Positions 27,642-35,585 of a DNA stretch of 53,214 bases are shown here, piece by piece. This DNA comes from an uncultured bacterium (lineage in GTDB: Bacteria; Armatimonadota; HRBIN16). The notes under the pieces were generated by a model that searched no databases, was not told where the DNA came from, and saw only the letters and a program-made list of their open reading frames with translations. The first letter of the stretch is position 1. Each line of letters begins with the position of its first letter. Where the stretch lies: NCBI GenBank assembly GCA_938027655.1, contig CALJAP010000003.1, positions 1 through 53,214 of the forward strand, read 5' to 3'. Position numbers and translations under genes: made by a program.

Positions 27642-28913
27642 ATGTCCACACAGGTTCTCTCGCCCAACCTGTTGCATCACGACGAGTATCCTGCCCCGCC
27701 TCTGGCAGAGCGCGTGTGGGTAGGGGTGAAGCGACACGCCATCTCACTGATGCTGGACGAGCGGGAGGTGTACACGTTCGACCCTGCAGGCAGGCTCTGG
27801 ATGGCGTACATCGATGGCGTCAACTATAAGCGAGGGCTGGACGGACGAATGGTCTGCAAGTGGGTAACGCCCGATGGCGCCAGACACTTGCGCCGTTTGA
27901 GCGAGGACGAGGCGGATAGCATCCTGCGGTGGGCGAACCAGGTGACGGTGCAGGCGCTGGACTTTTTTCCACAAGAAGGCGACCCCGCCTGCAAGCATGC
28001 GCTGGAGAAAGCATGTGACTGGGATGTGGAAGCTCACCATCGAGATGCCCAACGCTTCCTGCAGGTGTACAAGCCGGTGAGCATCCTTCCCCCTGACCAG
28101 TACCTTGCGCTGGTGCTGCAGGTTACCGAAGGGTGTCATTGGAACCGCTGTATGTTCTGCGACTTCTACCGTGACCGACGATTTGCCATCAAGACGCCTG
28201 ACCAGCTACGTGAACACATTGCCAGAGTGCAGGAATATTTCGGCGATACCCTGCGCCTGCGCAACCGCATCTTTTTAGCCGATGCGAACGCGCTGGTGGC
28301 ACCGCAGAAGATGCTAGTTCCCTTGCTGCAGGTGATACGCGAGACGTTTCCCATAGAACCCGACGACCTCTCCCCGGATAACCTGCAGCAGTGGCGAGAG
28401 GAGCATCCCGTGCGCTTTCAGGGAATGTACTCCTTCATCGACGCTTTCACGGGTTACCGCAAGAGCGTCAAGGAATTGCGCGAGCTGCAACAGTTGGGGG
28501 TGCGCCGGGTGTATATAGGAGTGGAAACCGGCTGTGAGGAACTGCTACGTTTCCTGCGCAAGCCGCAGACGAACGATGAGGTAGTGCAGCTGGTGAATGC
28601 GCTCAAAGAGTCAAGCATAGCAATGGGAATCATTATTTTGCTGGGGGCAGGGGGCGACCGCTATGCGCATCGGCACGTCGTGGAGACGACTTCCCTGTTG
28701 AACCGTCTGCCCTGGAGCGCAGGGGATATTCTGTACTTCTCGGAGCTGATAGAGCCGTTCGCGGGCGAATACACACGGATGACAAAGGAAGCAGGGATTC
28801 GTCCCCTGTCATCCGAACAGATGCGCGCACAGCGACGCGAGATAGAGGCGATGTTGCGCTTGCCACGCGGAGTGCAACGCGCAACATACGACATTCGGGA
28901 GTTCGTTTACTAA
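27642..28913 (+). CDS. Radical SAM protein with CX4CX2C cluster motif
   Basis: The 423-residue protein has an N-terminal part of about 150 residues without a recognised domain, then a radical SAM core starting VTEGCHWNRCMFCDFY. Its cysteines (165, 170, 173) are spaced CX4CX2C instead of the canonical CX3CX2C, a variant known in some radical SAM families. GVETGCEELLRFL (about 285) is the usual SAM-binding strand region. The reaction is unknown. It lies six bases after hisF and is probably co-transcribed, but no link to histidine synthesis is evident. Confidence 0.82.
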   Translation: MSTQVLSPNLLHHDEYPAPPLAERVWVGVKRHAISLMLDEREVYTFDPAGRLWMAYIDGVNYKRGLDGRMVCKWVTPDGARHLRRLSEDEADSILRWANQVTVQALDFFPQEGDPACKHALEKACDWDVEAHHRDAQRFLQVYKPVSILPPDQYLALVLQVTEGCHWNRCMFCDFYRDRRFAIKTPDQLREHIARVQEYFGDTLRLRNRIFLADANALVAPQKMLVPLLQVIRETFPIEPDDLSPDNLQQWREEHPVRFQGMYSFIDAFTGYRKSVKELRELQQLGVRRVYIGVETGCEELLRFLRKPQTNDEVVQLVNALKESSIAMGIIILLGAGGDRYAHRHVVETTSLLNRLPWSAGDILYFSELIEPFAGEYTRMTKEAGIRPLSSEQMRAQRREIEAMLRLPRGVQRATYDIREFVY

Positions 28914-28938
28914 ACACACGGGAAAGGAACCAGAAGGC

Positions 28939-29550
28939 ATGTTTCGTGCTTTACCATCGCTGCGCTTTGTGATACCGGTCGTCCTGCTGATTGCGCTGTG
29001 GTTCATCGGCAGCCACCTTTTCACCCGGTGGCAGCTTCAGCGCATTGAGGAACCTCCGCTGCAAAGGTCGCGCGTCATGTTTATCGCTCTGCCCGACGAT
29101 TTAACGGCGATAGTGGCGAATAAGACCGTGTATGTGTATCGCAAAGGGGATGTGCAGGCGAAGTCTTTCTCGGCGGGTGAGGAGCCGGCTATTCGCCCCG
29201 GCGCAAGGGCGATTATTGTGGAGCAACTGCTGGAGCGTGCGCCTATCGTGCTGACCGAAGCGCAGTTTGAACCCGATGCGGAGTTGCGCACCGCTCCCGC
29301 TCCACCCCCACTGACGGGTGAGTACGGCATTGTCAAGGTGCGCCTGACCGATGAAGGGCGACGCAGGCTGTGGAAGTTTTCCGCGAAGAACGTGGGGCGC
29401 ACACTGGTCATCGCCGTTGGAGACCGTTACGTGGCGCGGGTGGAGATAGAGACCCCGCTGAACATTACCGAGTTCGAAATCCAGCCCATCTGGCATGTGG
29501 AGAGCGCACGGATGTTGCAAGAGGCGTTGAACACATCGGGTGGACGATAG
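28939..29550 (+). CDS. Single-TM protein with SecD-P1-like domain
   Basis: The 203-residue protein has one N-terminal transmembrane helix (about 8-26) and an extracytoplasmic part. The segment from about 130, VKVRLTDEGRRRLWKFSAKN, then TLVIAVGDRYVARVEIETPL and the final SARMLQEAL, follows the pattern of the SecD/SecDF first periplasmic domain (lt-eG-f...n-g-lAIvvDg-v...A-la--L). I infer a lone SecD-P1-type fold without the translocon membrane domain. Function is unknown. GGAAAGGAA precedes the ATG. It lies 25 bases after the radical SAM gene. Confidence 0.6.
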   Translation: MFRALPSLRFVIPVVLLIALWFIGSHLFTRWQLQRIEEPPLQRSRVMFIALPDDLTAIVANKTVYVYRKGDVQAKSFSAGEEPAIRPGARAIIVEQLLERAPIVLTEAQFEPDAELRTAPAPPPLTGEYGIVKVRLTDEGRRRLWKFSAKNVGRTLVIAVGDRYVARVEIETPLNITEFEIQPIWHVESARMLQEALNTSGGR

Positions 29551-29569
29551 GAGAAGCCTTTGCTATAAT
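29541..29569 (+). promoter_or_regulatory. Promoter of the Uma2-family gene
   Basis: TGGACG (29541-29546) and a perfect TATAAT (29564-29569) are 17 bases apart; the -35 box overlaps the end of the upstream gene. The leader is about 26 bases. Confidence 0.7.
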
Positions 29570-29601
29570 GTGTGCAAGCACAACGGGAGGGGGTGGGTGA
29601 C

Positions 29602-30315
29602 ATGGCGATCTCCCCGACGGTCAAGCAGCGCGTTCACTATCCAGACTCGGATGGACAGCCAATGGCAGACAATACGGTTCAGTACGAATGCATGGTGACG
29701 TTGAAGGGAAACCTGGAACTGTTGTTTGCCGACAACCCGCAGGTGTTCGTTGCGGGCGACCTGCTGTGGTATCCTGTGGAAGGGAGACCGGATATTCGTC
29801 AAGCGCCCGATGCAATGGTGGTATTTGGAAGACCGAAAGGGCATCGCGGCTCCTACAAGCAGTGGGAGGAAGAGAACATCCCGCCGCAGGTGGTCTTCGA
29901 GATATGGTCGCCGGGCAACCGTTTCTCGCGGATGGAAGAGAAGATGCGCTTCTACGAACGGTATGGGGTAGAAGAGTACTATATTTACTATCCGGATGCC
30001 GGTGAGTGGGAAGGTTGGCGGCGCGAAGGGGAGCGTTTCGTTCCCATAGAGCAGATGGACGGCTGGGTGAGCCCTCGTCTTGGGGTTCGCTTCGGTAAGG
30101 GTCTGGAGACCGATCTAGGACTGCAGCTGCCAGATGGCAGGCGGATGCTGAGCTTTCTGGAAATAGCACAGATAGCGGAGCGTGCCCAGCATGAAGCGGA
30201 AGCCGAACGACAACGGGCGGAGCGTGCCCAGCGTGAAGCGGAAGCCGAACGACAACGGGCAGAGCGTCTGGCGGCGAAGCTGCGCGAACTGGGCATCGAC
30301 CCTGAGCAGGTGTAA
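29602..30315 (+). CDS. Uma2-family (DUF820) putative endonuclease
   Basis: From ATG 29602 (GGAGGGGG upstream) the protein has 237 residues. The restriction-endonuclease-like core shows the acidic pair Asp70 in RQAPDAMVV and Glu100 in PPQVVFEIWSP and a downstream lysine (about 114) in EEKMRFYERYGV, then YYIYYPD. The C-terminal 45 residues are a charged coiled coil of 14-residue repeats (AERAQREAEAERQR). Uma2 proteins are abundant in cyanobacteria and other multicellular or thermophilic lineages, but their biological role is not settled. It is a single gene with its own promoter and a hairpin after it. Confidence 0.87.
   Translation: MAISPTVKQRVHYPDSDGQPMADNTVQYECMVTLKGNLELLFADNPQVFVAGDLLWYPVEGRPDIRQAPDAMVVFGRPKGHRGSYKQWEEENIPPQVVFEIWSPGNRFSRMEEKMRFYERYGVEEYYIYYPDAGEWEGWRREGERFVPIEQMDGWVSPRLGVRFGKGLETDLGLQLPDGRRMLSFLEIAQIAERAQHEAEAERQRAERAQREAEAERQRAERLAAKLRELGIDPEQV
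30175..30258 (+). repeat. 42-base tandem repeat within the Uma2 gene
   Basis: Two adjacent 42-base units (30175-30216, 30217-30258) differ at one base (CAT versus CGT), and a third starts but breaks off after nine bases. Each unit encodes 14 residues, keeping the coiled-coil heptads in register. Confidence 0.9.
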
Positions 30316-30318
30316 CAA

Positions 30319-30344
30319 ACGGCGGAGGTGTGTACCTCCGCCGT
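30319..30344. terminator. Bidirectional hairpin between convergent genes
   Basis: ACGGCGGAGGT-GTGT-ACCTCCGCCGT is a perfect 11-bp stem in the 34-base gap between the converging Uma2 gene and the secreted protein gene. Neither strand has a clear T run. Confidence 0.6.
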
Positions 30345-30349
30345 CATAT

Positions 30350-31573
30350 CTACTTCGCCTGCGCCTCTGCCGCCCGGCGTTGTGCTTCGGCTAGCGCTTC
30401 GCTCATAGTGAAACCAAGTGGTCTGCCCTGTTCCACCTTCGCCTTCGCCGCTTTCAGCGCATCGGCGGCTCCCTCTGGAACGAAGCGGTGCCATGGTGCC
30501 CCCTCTTGACTGCCCCACCAGTCCATCCGTTCGCTGTAGCACCAGACGTATTCGTCGCTGGTCAGCAGGGCATAATAGGCGTTATGCTCCAACCATTTTG
30601 CCCTTTCTTCGGGCTTCAGGAAGTGACCGATTCGACCCCAGGCGTACTCAAACGGCACCAGACCAAAGTAAAGGTCGGGGTAGAGGGCGTTGCCTGCCTG
30701 AACTTGCAGAGTGTATTTGCGCCGATTTTCGGGGGCAATCAACGAGAGGGCGCTCTGTTTGATTATGTGGTACACCCTGAAATACGACTCCGATAGCTGG
30801 TAGTAGTAAGCGTTTTCGTTGCCATCAATAATCACCACCTGTTCGTTCGCTGCATCCAGCATCCCGTTGAGAAACGCCGGCAGCAAGCCGTAGTGGTGCT
30901 TTGACAAACGCTCCATCCGCTCTTTCGGGTCAGGGATGTCCACGATGTCGGTGAAAAGGCTACACCAGAAAAAGGTCAGGATGCGGATGTTCGGGAACTC
31001 CTTTTGTAGTGCTTTCATGAACTTAGCACCACACTCGCGCACCCTTGCCCAGTACTCGGTAAAGGACTTGTTGGACGCATTCGGCAGCTTGGGGTAGTGC
31101 CAGACGTTTTCACCGTAGGGTTCGGGGTCAAAACAGATGCCCACACAGCCTCCTGCTCTGGCTACCGCGGCGAGCTGGCGAGCGTTGTATTCGGCGCTAC
31201 GCCAGTCGCTATCGTTGAACCAGTCCCAGTCCTTTTCCCCCGTTGCCCACATCAGGATGAAGTTTTCGGTGAATCGGCGAAATTCGGTGGCTCGCAGGTT
31301 CTTGATGTCTTCCACGAACTCCTGACGGTCGAAGGGTGTCTTGCGGAAGACGTGAGCGGGATATGCTTTCCAGCCGCCCTCGGTCTTGATAACCAGCCCG
31401 TCGAAGAAGGGGCACTGGCTTTCCATCCTGGAAATGTTTGCCCGTACAAAGGTAGTCGTTGGCACTCCCCAGCCGTACTGGATGAGCTTCTTGCGGGGAC
31501 GCTCCCCTTGTGCGAAGGATGTCGTCGCCAGCAGAATCAGCACCATGCTTACCACGAACAGCTTTTGCTCCAT
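30350..31573 (-). CDS. Secreted protein, possible glycoside-hydrolase-like barrel
   Basis: From ATG 31573 (AGAGGTG upstream) the protein is 407 residues, with a cleavable signal peptide (about 1-22, ending TTSFAQ). The mature part has KKLIQYGWGVPTT at the start, GLVIKTEGG, WNDSDW-like (FNDSDWRSAEYNARQL), GGCVGICFDPEPYGE and many aromatic residues. The pattern of strands ending in acidic residues (FDPE, IDGNENAYYY) is what I would expect of a TIM-barrel glycoside hydrolase, but I cannot name a family. It ends in a Lys/Ala/Glu-rich helix. It has no operon partners. Confidence 0.6.
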   Translation of the reverse strand: MEQKLFVVSMVLILLATTSFAQGERPRKKLIQYGWGVPTTTFVRANISRMESQCPFFDGLVIKTEGGWKAYPAHVFRKTPFDRQEFVEDIKNLRATEFRRFTENFILMWATGEKDWDWFNDSDWRSAEYNARQLAAVARAGGCVGICFDPEPYGENVWHYPKLPNASNKSFTEYWARVRECGAKFMKALQKEFPNIRILTFFWCSLFTDIVDIPDPKERMERLSKHHYGLLPAFLNGMLDAANEQVVIIDGNENAYYYQLSESYFRVYHIIKQSALSLIAPENRRKYTLQVQAGNALYPDLYFGLVPFEYAWGRIGHFLKPEERAKWLEHNAYYALLTSDEYVWCYSERMDWWGSQEGAPWHRFVPEGAADALKAAKAKVEQGRPLGFTMSEALAEAQRRAAEAQAK

Positions 31574-31758
31574 AGTCAATCACCTCTGACATCCGAAGTC
31601 CCGTGGCACTATCGCCTTTTGACCCTGATATCATAACTCCCTCTCGGTACCATGTCAATTAGTGGATCCGTCCGATCTGACTATCTATATGTAGACGAAG
31701 TGTTTTCGCACCCCTGTCACGCTGAACAGGGTAAAGGGGGTCAGCTTGTCTTGAAAGC

Positions 31759-31786
31759 GAGATTCTTCGCTTCGCCCGGAATAACA
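31759..31786 (+). repeat. Interspersed GAGATTCTTCGC element
   Basis: GAGATTCTTCGCTTCGC plus CCGGAATAACA resembles, in inverted orientation, the last 27 bases of the window (53188-53214). Similar short elements are scattered in many thermophile genomes. Confidence 0.5.
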
Positions 31787-31824
31787 GATAAGGTGGAGTG
31801 TTTCTGCCAGTGTATATCCTCATT

Positions 31825-31951
31825 GTAGCCGCAGGCTTTAGCCTGCGCCAGAAAAACGCAACCTAAAGGTTGCGGCTACACAATGGCAGAAAAGGCGTAG
31901 CTTGCCCATGTAGCCGCAGGCTTTAGCCTGCGCAGGCTGAAGGCTGCGGTT
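31825..31951. repeat. Cluster of palindromic GTAGCCGC repeats
   Basis: Three clear units and one degenerate unit: GTAGCCGCAGGCTTTAGCCT with GCGCC (31825-31851), GCAACCTAAAGGTTGC with GGCTAC (31858-31879), a further GCAGGCTTTAGCCTGC unit (31910-31937) and a decayed GCAGGCTGAAGGCTGC (31932-31951). Two core types alternate in head-to-head orientation, sharing the GTAGCCGC end. Confidence 0.8.
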
Positions 31952-32037
31952 AATTCTGGCAGATGAAACAGGTTGCATCGAACATAGTTAAGCGGTTAAT
32001 ATATAGTGGATGGAGACGTTATTGTCCGCCATGCCGG

Positions 32038-32043
32038 TATAAT
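32038..32043 (+). promoter_or_regulatory. -10 box directly before the polynucleotide kinase gene
   Basis: A perfect TATAAT ends nine bases before ATG 32053 (12 before ATG 32056). The transcript would have almost no leader, suggesting leaderless translation. Confidence 0.5.
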
Positions 32044-32052
32044 AAGGGCGGA

Positions 32053-33132
32053 ATGATGAGCGAGCCGCAAAAGCAGAGTGCCGAATGGGAGCAAGCGTTG
32101 CAAACGCTGGCAGCACAGCGGGCACGGGTGATGGTATTAGGGGCGCGGGATGTAGGCAAGACCACTTTCACCGCGCTGCTGGCGAACCGCCAGCTCGCCC
32201 ACGGCATCCGCGTGGCTGTGGTGGACGCTGATGTGGGGCAGTCGGAGATTGGGCCGCCTACCACCATCGGCGTGGGGCTGGTGGAAGTGCCGGTGCCCAC
32301 TTTGCACGCGGTGGTGCCGCTGGCAATCTATTTCGTCGGTTCGAACACGCCGCGTGGCAGGATGCTGGAGACGGTAAACGGCGTGCGCGCGATGGTAGCG
32401 AAAGCTCAGGATGCGGGAGCGGAATCGGTCATTGTAGATACTACCGGCTTCGTCAGCGGTGCGGCGGCGCGTCGGCTGAAGTGTGCGAAGGTGGAAGCGG
32501 TGCGCCCGCAGTTTGTGGTCGCTATTCAGCGCAAGGACGAGCTGGAGCACCTTCTGCGTCCACTGGAGCGGCGCAAACTGCGTCTTATCCGTCTGCCCGT
32601 GCCGGAGACCGTCGTGCTGAAGTCGCCCGAAATGCGCCAGCAACGGCGGGTGATGCGCTTCTTTCGCTACTTTCAAGATGCTCGCCTGCACACGTTCGCG
32701 CTGCCTGATGTCGCCTGCGAGGGCACGTGGTTTAACACCGGCACACCGCTCGAGTGGAACGAAATCCACTTCCTGCAGGAGACCCTGCGTTCGCGCGTGT
32801 TCTGGGCGGAGCGCACCGCCGAGCATCTCTTTGTCATTACCGACAAGGTGGTAGACGAGCGCGCGCTGGTGATTGTGGAAGAAACTTTCCGCGTCGCGCA
32901 CGTGACGACGGCAGGGGTGCATCGTTTTGTCAAGCTGCTGCTGGGGCTGCTGAACGCAGAAGGTGAGTGTTTGGCGATAGGCATTCTGGAGCGTATCGAT
33001 TTTGTCAACCGCACCATCACCGTGCGCACCCCCTTGCGGGACGCCTCCGGTGTGGCTATCCTGCGCTTCGGCGGTTTGAACGTACGCCCTGATGGGAAGG
33101 AAATCGGCGTGGTGAAACCCGGTGAGATTTAG
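32053..33132 (+). CDS. Clp1/Grc3-type polynucleotide 5'-kinase
   Basis: The 359-residue protein has the Clp1_P P-loop domain: Walker A GARDVGKTTF (30-39), then VAVVDADVGQSEIGPPTTIG, the family's second signature, and VIVDTTGFVSG (about 135) as Walker B region. The C-terminal 120 residues form a separate domain ending in RFGGLNVRPDGKEIGVVKPG. Family members phosphorylate 5'-OH ends of RNA or DNA and act in tRNA and rRNA processing in eukaryotes and archaea; bacterial members are little studied. In-frame extension upstream of 32053 would run through the promoter, so I exclude it. A nucleotidyltransferase gene follows after 20 bases. Confidence 0.82.
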   Translation: MMSEPQKQSAEWEQALQTLAAQRARVMVLGARDVGKTTFTALLANRQLAHGIRVAVVDADVGQSEIGPPTTIGVGLVEVPVPTLHAVVPLAIYFVGSNTPRGRMLETVNGVRAMVAKAQDAGAESVIVDTTGFVSGAAARRLKCAKVEAVRPQFVVAIQRKDELEHLLRPLERRKLRLIRLPVPETVVLKSPEMRQQRRVMRFFRYFQDARLHTFALPDVACEGTWFNTGTPLEWNEIHFLQETLRSRVFWAERTAEHLFVITDKVVDERALVIVEETFRVAHVTTAGVHRFVKLLLGLLNAEGECLAIGILERIDFVNRTITVRTPLRDASGVAILRFGGLNVRPDGKEIGVVKPGEI

Positions 33133-33152
33133 AAGCACAAGGTGAAGAAGAC

Positions 33153-34208
33153 ATGTTCTCTGCAAGTCTTCATAGTGATGGCTGCACCCTGCTGCATCAG
33201 GCGATAGGTACATGGTGTCAGGGCAAAACTGTTCCCTGGCAGGCGATGGACAACACGCAGTGGGAAGTGCTCGTCGGGGAGGCTCGCCTGCACGGGGTAT
33301 CGGGATTACTGTATCCGCTTCTGCCAGACGACGTTCCTGTGGGGGTTCGGGATACCTTACGCTCTGACTACCAGAACCAGCTGGCAGCCAACATGCTGTA
33401 TATGCAGAAGCTGGCGCAAATCGTACCTGCGCTGAGGAGCGCGGGTGTGCGGTTCGCGGTAGTGAAGGGCGCCGCTCTACTGGCGACGGTTTACCCAGAC
33501 ATGGGCATGAGGGCGATGAAAGATATCGACCTGCTGGTACACCCCGAGGACGCGAACATCCTGAAGCCTGTGATGCAGCAACTGGGCTGGCAAGAGGAGG
33601 ACGAAGACATTGCCGGCAAGCAGTTTGGCGAGCGTTACCGCGCGGAAACTTCGTTTACTCGTCAGGAAGGCTCGTTGATGTTTCGGACAGAGGCACACTT
33701 GGACATACCGGGTTTTTACCCACACTCCCGGCAGGCAGTCTGGCAGAAAGTGGTCTCCGCCTGCGGAGCGGGGATAGACGAGATGCCGGTACTCAATACT
33801 TCGGCACACCTGAATTATCTGTGCACCCACTTTTACTATCATCACTGTGGACTGGGGCTCAAGTGGCTGGTAGATGTGGCGTTACTGGTGTCGCAAATAC
33901 ACTCATGGCACGATGTGGTCGTGGACGCCTATGAGTTCGGCACAACGCGCCCGGTGCATCTTGCCCTGCATGATGCGGCAAAGTACCTTCAGATACCGGT
34001 TCCGCAGCACATTGTGGAGACGCTGCGATTCCTGCCCATGCCACTCAGCCTGCGTCTGTTATTTGAGATGTGCAAGCGCCCCTATCTGCACTACCTGGGC
34101 ATCCGCCTGCTGGACCTTTACCGTGCGCCAAACTGGCACACCCGTTTGGGCTACATCTGGCGCAAGCTGATCGCCCCCCGCTGGCGACGCCTTCCCCGTT
34201 GCGAATAG
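33153..34208 (+). CDS. Nucleotidyltransferase-family protein (NTP_transf_5-like)
   Basis: The 351-residue protein contains the minimal-nucleotidyltransferase pattern RFAVVKGAALLATVYPD...GMRAMKDIDLLV (about 92-130), where the aspartate pair DxD of DIDLLV is the metal site. EAHLDIPG (about 180) supplies the third acidic residue. The rest is helical. Such proteins are often found with polysaccharide gene clusters, and their substrate is unknown. Only a weak ribosome site precedes the ATG. It probably shares a transcript with the Clp1-type kinase 20 bases upstream, which hints at a joint nucleic-acid end-processing role, but this is speculation. Confidence 0.75.
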   Translation: MFSASLHSDGCTLLHQAIGTWCQGKTVPWQAMDNTQWEVLVGEARLHGVSGLLYPLLPDDVPVGVRDTLRSDYQNQLAANMLYMQKLAQIVPALRSAGVRFAVVKGAALLATVYPDMGMRAMKDIDLLVHPEDANILKPVMQQLGWQEEDEDIAGKQFGERYRAETSFTRQEGSLMFRTEAHLDIPGFYPHSRQAVWQKVVSACGAGIDEMPVLNTSAHLNYLCTHFYYHHCGLGLKWLVDVALLVSQIHSWHDVVVDAYEFGTTRPVHLALHDAAKYLQIPVPQHIVETLRFLPMPLSLRLLFEMCKRPYLHYLGIRLLDLYRAPNWHTRLGYIWRKLIAPRWRRLPRCE

Positions 34209-34227
34209 TGGGGCGACGTGCTATACT
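34199..34227 (+). promoter_or_regulatory. Promoter of the 109-aa protein gene
   Basis: TTGCGA (34199-34204) and TATACT (34222-34227) are 17 bases apart, with the -35 box overlapping the end of the nucleotidyltransferase gene. Confidence 0.6.
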
Positions 34228-34265
34228 CTAATACACAGATAGCCTTTTGAAGGGGATTATGTGGC

Positions 34266-34595
34266 GTGGACCTGCAGACATTCAAGGAACTAGTATATCA
34301 GGAGTTCGGTGACCATCTGGAGCATGCAACCCCTGCTAACGTGCGCGAGTTTCTGGACAGACTGCAGATGCAGGAGATGACAAGCAGGCTACCGGGGGAG
34401 CGGTTCGAAATCCATGAAACCGGCACCACCTACGAGGAGATTATCAAGGATTTCTTTGCCCGCGTGCTGGAAATGCCTCGTGATGACGCCATTATCCTGC
34501 TGTGGACGCTGGCAATAGACCTCGCTTTTGCCGCTGTAGAGCATCAGTACGCAGAGTACTTCGCCTCCCTGTTCAAGGATTTGGACCAGTACTAA
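34266..34595 (+). CDS. Small acidic protein of unknown function
   Basis: A 109-residue, mostly helical, acidic protein starting at GTG 34266, ten bases after GAAGGGG. It has no signal peptide, cysteine or recognised motif. The C-terminal part (ILLWTLAIDLAFAAVEHQYAEYF) is a hydrophobic amphipathic helix rather than a clear membrane span. Its own promoter and ribosome site argue that it is real. I do not recognise the family. Confidence 0.65.
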   Translation: MDLQTFKELVYQEFGDHLEHATPANVREFLDRLQMQEMTSRLPGERFEIHETGTTYEEIIKDFFARVLEMPRDDAIILLWTLAIDLAFAAVEHQYAEYFASLFKDLDQY

Positions 34596-34881
34596 GCGGA
34601 CATGCACAAAAGGTTCAACATTCGTGGTTGCCCCTTCACGCAACGGCGCGACCTGTGCGCGGCTGAAGCCAGCCTGCGCTGGCTCAAGAACCCTGCGAAG
34701 GCAGGGTTTCGCTTGCAGGAGAACGGCTTTAGCCGTGAGAGAGTTGGTCGCATAGCTGCGCGTGTAACGAACAGAGCGAAACACGCCTCCTGCCCCCCTT
34801 GCACTGCGTGGATACCGCAGGGTACACTCTATGCGTGAAAAACATCAAGTGCGGTCAATTTAACTACTGGGGAGTTTTCGT
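34596..34881. other. Intergenic region with three tandem palindromes
   Basis: The gap contains AGCCAG-CCTGCG-CTGGCT (34667-34684), AACCCTGC-GAAG-GCAGGGTT (34689-34708) and ACGGCT-TT-AGCCGT (34723-34736) in a row, then the likely promoter of the LON-domain gene. An open frame of 78 codons runs across them but has no ribosome site and looks like translated repeat. Confidence 0.6.
34799..34828 (+). promoter_or_regulatory. Probable promoter of the LON-domain gene
   Basis: TTGCAC (34799-34804) and TACACT (34823-34828) with an 18-base spacer, 53 bases before the ATG. Confidence 0.45.
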
Positions 34882-35568
34882 ATGGAACCGCTGGTGACGT
34901 TGCCGCTGTTTCCGTTACATGCTGTCTTATTTCCGGGGATGCCATTGCCCCTGCATGTCTTTGAGGAACGCTATCGCCAGATGATGCGTATGGTGCTGGA
35001 ACAGGACAGGCAGTTTGGCGTGGTGCTTATTCGGGAAGGCAAGGAGGTGGGTGGACCGGCGGTACCCTATCAATGGGGCACGCTTGCCCGCATCACCGCC
35101 CTTCAAAACCTGCCCGACGGTAGCATGAACCTCTGGACGGTCGGCGAGCAACGTTTCCGCATCGTGGAAATAATTCAAAATGAGCCGTTTATGGTCGCGA
35201 AAGTGCTGCTTTTGCCCGACGTATACGATGGTTGTGAACAGCGCACCCTACCTGTGGTGCATCGCGCTACCGACCGGTTGGAGCAGTACGTACGCCTGCT
35301 ATTCAGCCCGGAGGGCGGTAAACATTTTGTGGTGGAACTCCCCCACAATCCCCGCATCCTAGCCAACACTATCGGCGCCATCCTCCAAGTTCCCCTAATA
35401 CAGAAGCAGAAGCTGCTGGAGATAGACGATGTGGTGCAACGTCTGGAGGCGGGGCTGATGTTGCTGGAAGAGGAGATAGATAGACTGCTTCTGAAAGCGG
35501 CGGAGAAATCGGTGGCGACGGCGGTTCACCCCTTCCGTCCCGAAGAGAAGGTGGTTTCGCGCAATTAG
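34882..35568 (+). CDS. LON substrate-binding-domain protein
   Basis: The 228-residue protein consists of the N-terminal domain of Lon proteases without AAA+ or protease parts: LPLFPLHAVLFPGMPLPLHVFEERYRQM is the diagnostic start, followed by FGVVLIREG, GTLARI, and a C-terminal helical part with KQKLLEIDDVVQRLEAGLMLLEEE. Such stand-alone proteins are common but without an assigned role; substrate or adaptor binding is the usual guess. GGGGAG precedes the ATG. The isocitrate dehydrogenase gene starts 17 bases after its stop. Confidence 0.9.
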   Translation: MEPLVTLPLFPLHAVLFPGMPLPLHVFEERYRQMMRMVLEQDRQFGVVLIREGKEVGGPAVPYQWGTLARITALQNLPDGSMNLWTVGEQRFRIVEIIQNEPFMVAKVLLLPDVYDGCEQRTLPVVHRATDRLEQYVRLLFSPEGGKHFVVELPHNPRILANTIGAILQVPLIQKQKLLEIDDVVQRLEAGLMLLEEEIDRLLLKAAEKSVATAVHPFRPEEKVVSRN

Positions 35569-35585
35569 AGCGGAGGTGCTCACTG

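Larger units (their letters stand above)
31574..32052. other. Repeat-rich intergenic region, 0.48 kb
   Basis: No gene is visible. The region holds a GAGATTCTTCGC-type element (31759-31786), a cluster of palindromic GTAGCCGC repeats (31825-31951) and, at its end, a TATAAT box next to the polynucleotide kinase gene. Confidence 0.7.

Noticed and set aside
34602-34838. 78-codon ORF in the gap before the LON-domain gene
   Set aside because: It translates three palindromic repeats, lacks a ribosome site, and shows no protein features.
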